The notes below the pieces were generated by a model. That model worked only from the letters and a program-made list of their open reading frames with translations, was not told the DNA's origin and searched no databases. 24,141 nt of DNA from Saprospiraceae bacterium (lineage in GTDB: Bacteria; Bacteroidota; Bacteroidia; Chitinophagales; Saprospiraceae): assembly GCA_020852155.1 (NCBI GenBank), contig JADZBJ010000048.1, forward strand, positions 1 to 24,141. Direction: 5' to 3'. The position numbers were made by a program, and so were the translations under genes. Shown in pieces: positions 1-8,397 of the stretch (position 1 is the first letter of the stretch; each line of letters opens with the position of its first letter).

Positions 1-183
1 GAAACAACAAAAATAAAGGACTGTTTCTCAATTAATCGCTTGAAATTCCAAGTGACTTGTTAAAGTCAAAGTGAAACGCAAGAACAGCGAAATACGATGT
101 GCTGGCCTTCAATTTTCTACGAAATGCGGTTTCAAGTGTCGCAAATGCAGGTTTATGTCCAGATGACAAGTTTTACAACTGAA

Positions 184-984
184 TCAAGGCGCTTGTCGAA
201 GCAGGCGAATTGTATCGCCCTGCCTGTTTTTCAAAAAATATACACCGTCTGGCAATGTGGGAAGCGCGGTGGATTCGGCATTGGCTACAGAAAAAGTACA
301 GACTGTTTTACCTGAAATGTCAGACAGCCAAAATTCCTGAAAGGCATCCGGGATAGGCCATTCGACTTGAATATGATCGCAGAAAGGATTGGGAAATGCC
401 TTGATCCGCGTTGGTGCGTTCGGGGTTGCGACATCGCTGGTGGTGCAGAGCGTAGCAATCGTGTCAAATTGGCTAATTTGTGAATAACTGATGGCCATTG
501 AAGTTTTACAAAGACCATACATACTCATGCCGACACCTTCTGTTAATCCGAATGGCAGAACAGAGGGCCCGAATTGTATTGTTTTTCTGACAGCCCCATA
601 CATCATGGCATAATTCACTTGCAGCACCGGGTAAGCATAGCCTTCAAAAGTAGTGAATGTGTCGCCGACGGCCAATTGAAAATCCATCGCCAGCCGTTCA
701 TCGGCCATGTCGAATTTTCGGAAATATACTTTTTGCGATGCTGTATCCTCTCGCGCATACCCAAAAACGATTTCCGTGGAAGGCCCTGTTTGGAGCATGA
801 CCTTTTTATAGGATAGGCTATTTAACACCGTATCGCATCCAACATAATATTCGTGAATAATGGAAGAACCCATCCCTGCCGGATAATCAACCTGCCACCA
901 TTTACCTTCTTCAACAACCGGCAAATAAGATTGTGCGAATAGTTGTACGCTGCAAAGGGCGAATAAAAGCGGTAAAAAGCGCAT
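184..984 (-). CDS. T9SS type A sorting domain-containing secreted protein
   Basis: This 266-residue protein opens with a signal peptide (basic Arg2, a hydrophobic stretch, and a likely cut after LFAQ at about residue 18). The C-terminus, from about residue 194, is a T9SS sorting domain: it begins RIKAFPNPF, has the beta-strand pattern WLSDISGKTV and ends in LPDGVYFLKN followed by a short basic tail. The middle holds a segment around 140-160 (FGLTEGVGMSMYGL) that resembles the EGIGS..GL motif common in secreted Bacteroidota proteins of unknown function. By family knowledge it should be exported by Sec, then moved across the outer membrane by the T9SS and either anchored or released. I see no catalytic motif in the N-terminal 190 residues, so the actual role is unknown. 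The start is the only ATG placed directly before the signal peptide. The gene is divergent from the OmpA/SPOR gene. Confidence 0.88.
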   Translation of the reverse strand: MRFLPLLFALCSVQLFAQSYLPVVEEGKWWQVDYPAGMGSSIIHEYYVGCDTVLNSLSYKKVMLQTGPSTEIVFGYAREDTASQKVYFRKFDMADERLAMDFQLAVGDTFTTFEGYAYPVLQVNYAMMYGAVRKTIQFGPSVLPFGLTEGVGMSMYGLCKTSMAISYSQISQFDTIATLCTTSDVATPNAPTRIKAFPNPFCDHIQVEWPIPDAFQEFWLSDISGKTVCTFSVANAESTALPTLPDGVYFLKNRQGDTIRLLRQAP

Positions 985-1010
985 ATCTCATTGTTTTTGG
1001 GTGAAAGACT

Positions 1011-1041
1011 GAAAGTTATTGTAGGCATTTAATCGCTACAA
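1011..1041 (-). promoter_or_regulatory. Putative Bacteroidota promoter of the 266-residue cargo gene
   Basis: On the minus strand TTG (1041-1039) is followed, after 20 bases, by TAACTTTC (1018-1011), one base away from the Bacteroidota -7 consensus TAnnTTTG. It lies about 27 bases before the ATG. This is motif evidence only. Confidence 0.4.
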
Positions 1042-1147
1042 GTTACGTTTTACGGCTTGCATTCCGTCAGAATCTTGTTGTTCTTGCTCTTTGTAGCCAA
1101 TTTTCTGCCGTATTCAACCATCATTCTCGACAGGCGGCAAGAAAATC

Positions 1148-1178
1148 TTCAACATCCCCGATGCCCGGCATACTTTTG
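1148..1178 (+). promoter_or_regulatory. Putative Bacteroidota promoter of the OmpA/SPOR gene
   Basis: TACTTTTG at 1171-1178 is an exact match to TAnnTTTG. TTC at 1148-1150 sits at the right distance (20 bases) for a -33 element with one mismatch. Transcription from here would begin near 1185, so the reading frame's upstream ATG at 1057 could not be used. This supports the ATG at 1207. Confidence 0.5.
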
Positions 1179-1206
1179 CAGCCTGTTTTACCTGTATATA
1201 ATAGAG

Positions 1207-3327
1207 ATGCGTATAACGCTTGTTTTCATGGTTTGCATTGGCGCTTTTAGCGCCGTTTTTGCACAAAAACCCGCCGATTTACTCCGCAATGGCCAAAAAG
1301 CCTTTGACGACCAGCGATGGCGCGAAGCCCAAACACTGCTGGCTCAATATCAAGCCGTCAAACCAGGCAATTTTGAAGTGCTGACCCAATTGGGTATTGC
1401 GCACTATCAACTTAAAGAAGCCGACAAAGCCAGGAAATACCTGGATTACATTGTGGCGAATCAGCCCAATGCGGAGGCCTGTTATTATCAAGCCCGCACC
1501 CTGCATGGTCAGGGTGAATGGGAAAAGGCTATCACGGCTTATAAATCATACCTGCGCATTGCTTCGACCAAAGATCGCTATCGTGAGAACTCCATAGACA
1601 ATATTCGGCGCTGCGTGCATGCTCCTGAAATCACGCGCAGCGAAACCGTGGCGCTGGTGGAAAACATAGGAGACCGAATCAATTCAGAAGGCGACGAATT
1701 TGCGCCGTTACCGTCCTTGAATCACGCAGACAAATTGTATTTCAGCGCCTCCAACGCTAAAAGTATTGGCGGAATGCGCAACGATCGCGGTTACGAAGAT
1801 GCACAGCGCGGGCACTATTGCTCGGATATGATGAGCGCTCTTCGGCGTAATACAGGCTGGGAACTGGCCGGTAACCTCGGCGCATTATTGAATACGCCCC
1901 GCCATGAAGTAGCCCTGGGATTCAATGAAAATGGCCAGATTTTGTACTTCTTTCGCGGGTTTACGCTGTTTTCCGGTGAAATATTCGCCGATACAGCCGC
2001 CCGGAAAGATGAATACGCCGTTACGCCGCCGAGTTTTAAAAGCCCGTTTGCGCCCGAAAACGGCGATACAGCTCCTTTCTTTTTTAATGACTCCACTCTG
2101 ATTTTTGCCAGCCGCCGCGACGGTGGTCAGGGCGGACTGGATTTATGGTTTTGCCGAAAAAAACAAGGCGAGTGGACGACGCCTGAAAACCTGGGCGCCG
2201 ACATCAACAGCGCCTACGATGAAACGACGCCGTTCCTGACCCGCGACGGTTTGACGCTGTATTTTAGCAGTAACCGCAACACCTCGCTGGGCGGACATGA
2301 CGTGTTCAGTGCTGCGTTTGATCAGAAAATGTTGAAATGGAACGCCCCGCAAAACATGGGCGCTCCGGTCAATTCGCCCGGCGACGACACGCATTTCAGG
2401 TTAGACAGCGAAGGTCAGACGGGCTATTTTTGTTCTGACAGGCTATCCGATAATTTTGGCCAACGCGATTTGTATGTGGCCTATTTCAAGGAATTGCAGA
2501 CTGCCCAGCGGCCGCTTCAAAAGCCTGTGTTCTTTGCTGATGTAGCGCCTGTAAAGGTGGCTGAGCAAGGCATGGCAGTGCGCAAAGTGACGTTGCCTAC
2601 TATTTTTTACGATAATGAATCCGAATTGATGTCGCCGGAAAACCGGAAAGTGCTGGAACATGCTGCCGCTATCATGCAGCAGTTGCCCGCTGGTGCGACA
2701 TTGTTTGTGAGCCTTCACAGTGCCACGCTGAATCAGTCTCGATTTGATTTGTACAACGGCATTAAATCGCTGGAACCCATCGGGCGACTGATCGGACAGC
2801 AAGGCGTCGCGCCTGAACGCGTCGTTTTGCGCAGTTGCGGATCGGCCTATCCGGTAGCCCTGGCGATGGTAGAGGGGCAGATCAATCCCACTGCGTCGCG
2901 CCTGAACAATCGGGTGACCTTGCGGATTGGCTCCTTGCAGGATAAATTGCCTGTCGAAGTGGTGCCGGAATATCCCGTCGTGTCAGACCTTATGGCTAAC
3001 CCGGCTGCCCGGCAACTGGATTCTGCGGATATGGGTTTGAGTTTCAGGGTGGAAGTGGCCGTAACACGCCAAATCCTGAACGACGATGCGCTGGGCATGT
3101 TCGACCGATTGATGATTGAAAGCCCTTCACAAAGCGGCGCTTATGCCTATACAGCCGGGCTGTTCAGGGAGTATGCTCCGGCGGCCAAATTATGTGAGGA
3201 AATGAAAAAAGCCGGATTCCCGGAAGCGAAAGTCAAGGCTTATGTTCAAGGCATTTTTGTGCCTCGCGCTGCTGCCGTGGCGCATTTGAAAAAGTGGCCC
3301 GAACTGGCAGGTTATGTACGTGGCTAA
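1207..3327 (+). CDS. TPR / PD40 beta-propeller / OmpA-like / SPOR-like envelope protein (PorE-like)
   Basis: The frame is open from 1057, but the ATG at 1207 begins a good signal peptide (cut after AVFAQ, residue 20) and lies just after a promoter motif, giving 706 residues. Domains in order are: TPR-like helices at about 22-120; a PD40/WD40-like propeller at about 150-430, with repeated YFSS.R / LYFSSNRN / GYFCSDR blades and GG.D(L/V) turns; an OmpA-like domain at about 464-574; and a SPOR-like domain at about 612-681 (FRVEVAV at the start, YTAGLF..Y..A in the middle, AKVKAYVQG at the end). OmpA domains bind peptidoglycan, but here the usual D and R ligands of the GHTD and LSxxRA motifs are not conserved and only NNRV remains of NRRV. 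PorE of the T9SS has a comparable TPR-propeller-OmpA order. A role linking the outer membrane or T9SS to peptidoglycan is inference. The gene converges on the 496-residue cargo gene. Confidence 0.85.
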   Translation: MRITLVFMVCIGAFSAVFAQKPADLLRNGQKAFDDQRWREAQTLLAQYQAVKPGNFEVLTQLGIAHYQLKEADKARKYLDYIVANQPNAEACYYQARTLHGQGEWEKAITAYKSYLRIASTKDRYRENSIDNIRRCVHAPEITRSETVALVENIGDRINSEGDEFAPLPSLNHADKLYFSASNAKSIGGMRNDRGYEDAQRGHYCSDMMSALRRNTGWELAGNLGALLNTPRHEVALGFNENGQILYFFRGFTLFSGEIFADTAARKDEYAVTPPSFKSPFAPENGDTAPFFFNDSTLIFASRRDGGQGGLDLWFCRKKQGEWTTPENLGADINSAYDETTPFLTRDGLTLYFSSNRNTSLGGHDVFSAAFDQKMLKWNAPQNMGAPVNSPGDDTHFRLDSEGQTGYFCSDRLSDNFGQRDLYVAYFKELQTAQRPLQKPVFFADVAPVKVAEQGMAVRKVTLPTIFYDNESELMSPENRKVLEHAAAIMQQLPAGATLFVSLHSATLNQSRFDLYNGIKSLEPIGRLIGQQGVAPERVVLRSCGSAYPVALAMVEGQINPTASRLNNRVTLRIGSLQDKLPVEVVPEYPVVSDLMANPAARQLDSADMGLSFRVEVAVTRQILNDDALGMFDRLMIESPSQSGAYAYTAGLFREYAPAAKLCEEMKKAGFPEAKVKAYVQGIFVPRAAAVAHLKKWPELAGYVRG

Positions 3328-3330
3328 GTT

Positions 3331-3433
3331 CCGCCGAACCCCGTTCGGCGACTCTACGTGTGGTCGCCGAACGGGGCACGCCGAACGGGGTTCGGCGGTA
3401 CTTAGTGTTGCACGCTGAACGGGGTTCGGTGGT
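3331..3433. repeat. Palindromic REP-like element at a convergent junction, likely bidirectional terminator
   Basis: CCGCCGAACCCCGTTCGGCG (3331-3350) is matched by its exact reverse complement at 3379-3398, a perfect 20-bp inverted repeat with 28 bases between arms. Each arm is itself a small hairpin (CCGAAC / CCC / GTTCGG). Further copies of the core lie at 3363-3377 and, more divergent, at 3413-3433. It fills the 113 bases between the stops of the OmpA/SPOR gene (+) and the 496-residue cargo gene (-). A related element is at 8481-8548. Termination is inferred from position; there is no clear T-run. Confidence 0.75.
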
Positions 3434-3440
3434 ACACGTA

Positions 3441-4931
3441 CTACCTCAACACCACCAACTTCTGCACACCCGTCACCTCGCCCTCCAACCGCAAAAAATA
3501 CGTTCCGTTACTCAAGCCCTCTGTGCTCACCTGCTGACTACTGCTGGTGATGTTCTCCTCGCGCAGCACGCGGCCTTGTAGGTCGAGAATGCTAAACCGG
3601 GCGTCGTGAATGCCTTCGGGGAGGGCTATGGTGAAGTGGGTGGTGGCGGGGTTGGGGGAGATAGTAATGTTCAATCGATTTTCAGGAGAATATGTACTGA
3701 CACTAATTGTATCGCAGGGTGAGCCAGCTAATGCGCCAAGGCGATAGTCCGGGTAGTCAGGCATTGCTGCAAAATGATAATTGGGTAGTTGTATTGCATG
3801 TTGCCTAACTGTACATGCTAACCCGGCGGAATCAGGATGCTCTATGACGTGCAAGTAATAAACAGGGCCAAAGGAATTAATATAGATTTTGCCATCAGGC
3901 GCCAGTTGAGATTTATAAAAATCTGTTTGGTTAACACTGACAAAACCATCGTATGTCGCAACCAGCGTCTTGCTTGCACCTATATCAGCACTTTCAAGGT
4001 CGAATTGATATATCTCTTTCAGGGTGTGATAATATGCGAATCGTCCATTGGGCGAGACTGTCATATTATTAATTAGAAATGCCCCTTGTGGCCCGATGGG
4101 AATATGAAGAGAATTTGACAACTCGCCTGAACATCGGTCAAAATCAAAAAGATTCAAGCCGTATTCAATGTCGCAACGGATATAACGACTGCCATTCTTG
4201 ATAAAACTGGAACTTCCTTCACCGTACTTTCCCCAATCGCTACCGATACATTGCTTATCCACGACATGAACACCAGATGGGTCAAGCAGGATTTTATAAT
4301 AGCAATTTCCGTAAAATTCAGGTGCTATAACCCACCAGTCACGTCCGTTCGCATGGCGAACGGCCTGTAAAGCGCATGAACTAAATGTATCTGCTAAAAT
4401 GAGGTTATTTTTAGACATCACCTTTCCCAGTCCGTTGTTTTCAGACATATCTACCACAGTATGGTAAAGGTGAAGCGGGCCAAATTTCGATCCACCAGGC
4501 TGCCCCACATTAAACGCCTCGTAATCCCAATGAAAAATCTGATAAACATCATCATTATTGGGTTGCGGCAAGATCATTAGGGAGTTCTCGTTAGGGTTGG
4601 CATAAGGGTTAACAGTACACCAATAAGTTTGAATCTGCCCAGGATTCATGCCCTCGCCGTTTTCCATAATATTGTGATTTCTATCAAATACCGTACAGTT
4701 GTTAGTGTAGAAAAGGAGATGCCCATCTTTGTCACTCATACAAGCAAGAGCTTCTCTGGCTCTACCCTCGGTAGCACCCAGGGCTGAAATATTCAGCGTA
4801 TCGCCATCAAAGAATAACATGTTGCCACCAAGATGTAGTCTGGGGAAAACCCAGTTTTTATCATGTCTGTTTTGGGCGCAAACGGGGCCAGAAAAAACAA
4901 GTAGCAATACCGAAATGATCCAATATTTCAT
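3441..4931 (-). CDS. T9SS type A sorting domain-containing protein, N-terminal region of unknown function
   Basis: This 496-residue protein has a clear signal peptide (MKYWIISVLLLVFSGPVCAQ, cut after residue 20). The last ~75 residues form a T9SS sorting domain: ITISPNPATTHFTIALP, then FSILDLQGRVL and GLSNGTYFLRLEG, ending in KLVVLR. The region between has repeated motifs such as GHLLFYTNN, FAYYHTL and GKIYINSFG. These fit a beta-propeller-like fold of the kind often seen in long Bacteroidota cargo proteins with text such as SPNGRFAYY and APDGKIYIN. No enzymatic residues are recognisable. Export by Sec and the T9SS is family knowledge; the function is unknown. The ATG directly precedes the signal peptide. 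It lies downstream of the beta-helix cargo gene in the same direction, separated by a terminator hairpin. Confidence 0.87.
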   Translation of the reverse strand: MKYWIISVLLLVFSGPVCAQNRHDKNWVFPRLHLGGNMLFFDGDTLNISALGATEGRAREALACMSDKDGHLLFYTNNCTVFDRNHNIMENGEGMNPGQIQTYWCTVNPYANPNENSLMILPQPNNDDVYQIFHWDYEAFNVGQPGGSKFGPLHLYHTVVDMSENNGLGKVMSKNNLILADTFSSCALQAVRHANGRDWWVIAPEFYGNCYYKILLDPSGVHVVDKQCIGSDWGKYGEGSSSFIKNGSRYIRCDIEYGLNLFDFDRCSGELSNSLHIPIGPQGAFLINNMTVSPNGRFAYYHTLKEIYQFDLESADIGASKTLVATYDGFVSVNQTDFYKSQLAPDGKIYINSFGPVYYLHVIEHPDSAGLACTVRQHAIQLPNYHFAAMPDYPDYRLGALAGSPCDTISVSTYSPENRLNITISPNPATTHFTIALPEGIHDARFSILDLQGRVLREENITSSSQQVSTEGLSNGTYFLRLEGEVTGVQKLVVLR

Positions 4932-4943
4932 AATGCAAATAAG

Positions 4944-4978
4944 TACCCAGCTGTGTTTTGTTTAAACACAGCTGGGTA
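4944..4978 (-). terminator. Strong hairpin after the beta-helix cargo gene
   Basis: TACCCAGCTGTGTTT (4944-4958) pairs perfectly with AAACACAGCTGGGTA (4964-4978) around a 5-base loop. It lies 10 bases past the stop of the minus-strand beta-helix gene and just before the start of the next minus-strand gene. The minus strand after the stem is moderately T-rich (CTTATTTGC). It probably ends most transcripts from the upstream gene, so the two cargo genes are likely separate units. Confidence 0.7.
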
Positions 4979-4988
4979 AGTTATAAAA

Positions 4989-7900
4989 TCAGGGTTTTAA
5001 AACAAAGATTTTAGATACCTGATATTCGCCATTATCACCTTTCACAGTGCAGGCATATACTCCTGAAGGAATAGATTCAAGACCGAGGTAAATACTGTCA
5101 TCAGAGGGTGAAAATTGTACTTCCAGGCATATTTTCCCAGTCATGTCCTGCAATAAGACTTGTCCAGATACACCAGAAATTGTTCGTACGTAGATTCCCT
5201 CTGAGGCAGGATTAGGGTAAGCTATAACCCTGTATGTCAATTGTGTGTCTTTAGTACGTTCCGTCCAGGTATTTTCCAATAACTTTGGGGTTGAAGATGA
5301 TACTTTGGGGTAACATCCTGAATATTCATCATTCCAGGTTTCTTCGTTACAGCCTGTATTTGTGAGTAATCCACGCGCGCGATAAACGCCATGTCCACCG
5401 TATTTTGGGCACTGCGTAGCAATACTGTCCAGTGTAGCAGTCTGTGTTGTGGTCAATTCTCCGTTCTGAAAAAGTATTCGCCGAATAGCAATGTCATTAA
5501 CTGTTTTTTCATTTTGCTCATAACCATTATTTGTCACAATAGTGTTGTTTGTTGAGAGAGCCTCTTGCAATTTTAACATTGTTGCCGCCTGGTATGATAA
5601 ATTGATCTCATTGTACAGGCTATCTTGAATACGAAGTTCTGTTAATGCGTTTTTTTTGTTATTACGAACAGTAGATAGCACTTGCGCATTTGTTGAAACA
5701 TTCATTACAGAATCGGCCAACAGCATTGCTTCCACTTGAGACTGTTCTATCGACTTTATTTGATTCAGTTGCGTTTCAAACTGGGAAGACATCTGTAAAC
5801 CCTCTAATATTTTCTGCTCTACTACAAAAAGTTTACCTATGGGGGTATTGGATTCATTGGTTAAGAATGAGATAAATTCTGGAAAATCATCTTGTAGTTG
5901 AGGATTTTGCATCAATTTAGCGTATAGATAACGTTTAGTGTTCCAACCTTGAGCAGTACTTAATCCTGTTAAATCAATTGTTTCATTAGAAATTCTTCGA
6001 TCTGTTTCAGAAGCAGTAGTAATGTTAATGATTCCACAATCACCAGCACTGGGAAATCCGGTTGGATCAGGTTTAAACCACTCATTCATTTGATCAGGTT
6101 CAATATCAGCTGGATGATATTCAGAAAAATAAATATATCCATTAGGAGATGCTCTTTCTGACTGAGGAGTATGTACCCAAAAACGCGAGTTCGCGGCCTG
6201 TTGTTCATTAGTACAGGACGCTTGTAAAGTTGAAATAATATTTATCCATTTGTCATACCATTTATTCCCATTATGTTCTCCACCTTCTTCTCCTTGTTCC
6301 CCAATAAAGCCATCATGAATGATAATTCCATTAGCACCTCCAGTGTGTATATTGTCAAAGTATTGTACTCCCATATTCGTTCCTTGAAAATACATTAAAA
6401 AACTGGCTTCTTGAAGGTTATTGTGGCAAAATACGGTATTAGCAAATTCCAATGAGTAAACTCCAATATAGAAATCAGCAGGAAATCCTGTATTTGAGTT
6501 CCTTATAATTTCATTATTATAGACTACATTACCAAACCCCATTGAACCTTGAAGACTAATACCGTAATTCAGAGCAGGCGAGAGTGTTAGAGGCTCCAAT
6601 GCATCATTACGAAACTTATTTGAATTAATTTGCACCTCATTTTTATTTCCATTTATCAGGCTTACTCCATATAAATAATGGGAATAAGATGGCCCAACAG
6701 GCTGCTTTAAAAAGAAGTTGTTTAACTCTATAAATGTTGAAGTACTTGAAGGAAATTCTCCAGTAAGAAATATACAATTGGAAGATTTCGACGCAGGTAA
6801 TTCATGCAACATTCTAAAGTCAAAATTATTCATACTTACGCTCAACATAGACCCGCCACCCATCATTGGATTACCAATTAATTCAACTCCATACAGGTAT
6901 TCAATTTTTTCAGAATTTGAAAAATCTCCTCCAAAATGATTGTATTTAATCTCGACGGTAGAAGAAATTGAAAATCCAGCAGATTTAATATGGCGATAGA
7001 CATTATCGCCATTTATTTGTTCGCCTACATCATCATTACAGTTAAACGTGTTATTTCGGACAATTAGCCCGCGTGTTTGTAACACATTTATTCCTCGATA
7101 GCCGTTGTTAAGGAAATTGCAGCGTTCAACACGCAAGTTTCCACTAGCCATAAAAATACCATCAATAAGCACTCCTTCAAAGCTGCAACGACTTACAATT
7201 GAAGTTCCCCACCATTGTGTTTCAAAACGGATTCCGTATTCAATATTGCGGAAAGTGTTCACAATAGATGTTAATGCCCCAATAGACACATTAGTTTTAT
7301 ACACTTGGATACCCACAAATGACACCCCGCTAATTGTTCCATTCAGGGGAGCATTACATTGGAATGTGTTGCCTGAAAATTGTGTAAATATAGGAAAAGA
7401 AGGACATGGATCCACTGGAGATGCACTGCTATAACCAAGCCTGATACCCACAGTATTACGGTTAAAAACAGTATTTTGAATAGACATCGTTGCTGTGCAA
7501 GGTGACTCAATTGCTACCATAGCATCTTCTATTTCCGTGATATTACGGCTTTCCACAATAGAATTATAGTCAAGGTCAATTCCTTGCCACATATCTTGGC
7601 AGCAGAATAATTTGCTCCCATCAAGAGTAAATGTAACCTCTGCCTCTACTCTGATTTTGACATTCGGGGAGATACGCACTTTACAATTCAGCAATGTAAA
7701 ATCCTGATCAATGATCAGGTCTCCAACAAGATCAATGTCTCCCGTGAACACATTATTGCCATTGTTCAAGTTCGCAATGATCTGTGATGCATAATGACTA
7801 TTTGGTGTGCCAAAACGGTTAGGAAATTTTCCAGGTGGGCTGTATTTTTGACAAAGAGTGCGCGGCTCGTGTTCTGAATCAAATTTAGGAGGGGTACTTT

Positions 7901-8141
7901 CTGGGCATTCTTCTTGTGCCAAAGCGAAAAACGGTGCAAGTAGAAGCATTATAATAATGCCTAATTTGATTTTGTATTCGCTTCTTTCAGAGAAAGGCAC
8001 GTTTCTCGTGAAGTAGTTTCGACTTTTTTCGCCAAAATTCAAAAAAGGTAGAAGGAAATCAGGACGCGACTGCGCCAGCGAAGAACAATTCGCATTTTTC
8101 ATAAAAGATAATAGCAATTTGCGGACTGCGCAAGAGCGCAA
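4989..8141 (-). CDS. Large T9SS-secreted right-handed beta-helix protein; start codon unresolved
   Basis: The span is the whole open frame (1050 codons). A hydrophobic signal peptide lies at residues 57-75 (KIKLGIIIMLLLAPFFALAQ, cut before EECPE), so about 55 residues upstream of it are probably not translated. The in-frame ATGs are at 8141, 8102 and 7949; the last would leave a signal of only 12 residues without a basic N-region. Residues ~110-600 have the repeating pattern of parallel beta-helix coils (for example VERCNFLNNGYRGINV, LIVRNNTF, VEIKYNHF), as in NosD/PbH1 proteins. A helical region follows, then a Cys-containing motif near 910-945 (CPKYGGHGVYRAR), and a T9SS sorting domain (VIAYPNPASEGIYV to the final IFVLKP). 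Base composition is clearly AT-richer than in most neighbours. The substrate or ligand is unknown; such proteins are often adhesins or polysaccharide-binding proteins. Confidence 0.85.
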   Translation of the reverse strand: MRSCAVRKLLLSFMKNANCSSLAQSRPDFLLPFLNFGEKSRNYFTRNVPFSERSEYKIKLGIIIMLLLAPFFALAQEECPESTPPKFDSEHEPRTLCQKYSPPGKFPNRFGTPNSHYASQIIANLNNGNNVFTGDIDLVGDLIIDQDFTLLNCKVRISPNVKIRVEAEVTFTLDGSKLFCCQDMWQGIDLDYNSIVESRNITEIEDAMVAIESPCTATMSIQNTVFNRNTVGIRLGYSSASPVDPCPSFPIFTQFSGNTFQCNAPLNGTISGVSFVGIQVYKTNVSIGALTSIVNTFRNIEYGIRFETQWWGTSIVSRCSFEGVLIDGIFMASGNLRVERCNFLNNGYRGINVLQTRGLIVRNNTFNCNDDVGEQINGDNVYRHIKSAGFSISSTVEIKYNHFGGDFSNSEKIEYLYGVELIGNPMMGGGSMLSVSMNNFDFRMLHELPASKSSNCIFLTGEFPSSTSTFIELNNFFLKQPVGPSYSHYLYGVSLINGNKNEVQINSNKFRNDALEPLTLSPALNYGISLQGSMGFGNVVYNNEIIRNSNTGFPADFYIGVYSLEFANTVFCHNNLQEASFLMYFQGTNMGVQYFDNIHTGGANGIIIHDGFIGEQGEEGGEHNGNKWYDKWINIISTLQASCTNEQQAANSRFWVHTPQSERASPNGYIYFSEYHPADIEPDQMNEWFKPDPTGFPSAGDCGIINITTASETDRRISNETIDLTGLSTAQGWNTKRYLYAKLMQNPQLQDDFPEFISFLTNESNTPIGKLFVVEQKILEGLQMSSQFETQLNQIKSIEQSQVEAMLLADSVMNVSTNAQVLSTVRNNKKNALTELRIQDSLYNEINLSYQAATMLKLQEALSTNNTIVTNNGYEQNEKTVNDIAIRRILFQNGELTTTQTATLDSIATQCPKYGGHGVYRARGLLTNTGCNEETWNDEYSGCYPKVSSSTPKLLENTWTERTKDTQLTYRVIAYPNPASEGIYVRTISGVSGQVLLQDMTGKICLEVQFSPSDDSIYLGLESIPSGVYACTVKGDNGEYQVSKIFVLKP
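8103..8133 (-). promoter_or_regulatory. Possible promoter of the beta-helix cargo gene
   Basis: On the minus strand TTG (8133-8131) is followed after 20 bases by TATCTTTT (8110-8103), one base off TAnnTTTG. If used, transcripts would begin near 8096. The ATGs at 8141 and 8102 would then be excluded and a leader of about 145 bases left. The evidence is weak. Confidence 0.28.
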
Positions 8142-8254
8142 CCCATGTTTACATGACCCATCGTGCTACCGCTTCAGGCGGCTCGATAAAAGGGAATTCG
8201 GTCTGGATGATAACGAAAACCGATTTGCATCAGAAAGCGTGAAAAAACGTGTCC

Positions 8255-8306
8255 GGATCAGGATTAACTGGATTTTGGGATGGTCAGGATTTTCGATTCC
8301 TGTTAA
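8255..8306. repeat. Degenerate GGATT array with inverted end
   Basis: Words GGATCA, GGATTAACT, GGATTTTG, GGATGGTCA and GGATTTTC follow one another at about 8-10 bases. The array closes with the inverted word ATTCCTGTTAA, which can pair with the opening GGATTAAC region. Arrays of this look (GGATTAACAGGATTT-like) are scattered between genes in many Bacteroidota. A reverse-complement relative is at 12982-13023. Confidence 0.5.
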
Positions 8307-8372
8307 GGTCGGGCGTCGGATATTTCATCTACGAGGCCCGGTATTTAATCAATAAATAATAGAAACGTTTCG

Positions 8373-8397
8373 GGCTGTACAGCCAATAGAATATTCT
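8373..8397. other. Two adjacent perfect palindromes
   Basis: GGCTGTACAGCC (8373-8384) and AGAATATTCT (8388-8397) are both perfect dyads with three bases between them. They could be operator sites or chance. No promoter or gene start lies close by, so no role is assigned. Confidence 0.35.

Noticed and set aside
1057..1206. N-terminal 50-codon extension of the OmpA/SPOR gene from the ATG at 1057
   Set aside because: An exact -7 promoter element lies at 1171-1178 and a clean signal peptide starts at the ATG at 1207; the extension would put the signal peptide in the interior.
3294..3581. 95-codon plus-strand open frame across the palindromic element
   Set aside because: It overlaps the ends of two real genes and is created by the repeat sequence.
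8119..8355. 78-codon plus-strand open frame in the gene-poor stretch
   Set aside because: It runs through the GGATT array and has no signal peptide, motif or promoter; probably chance.
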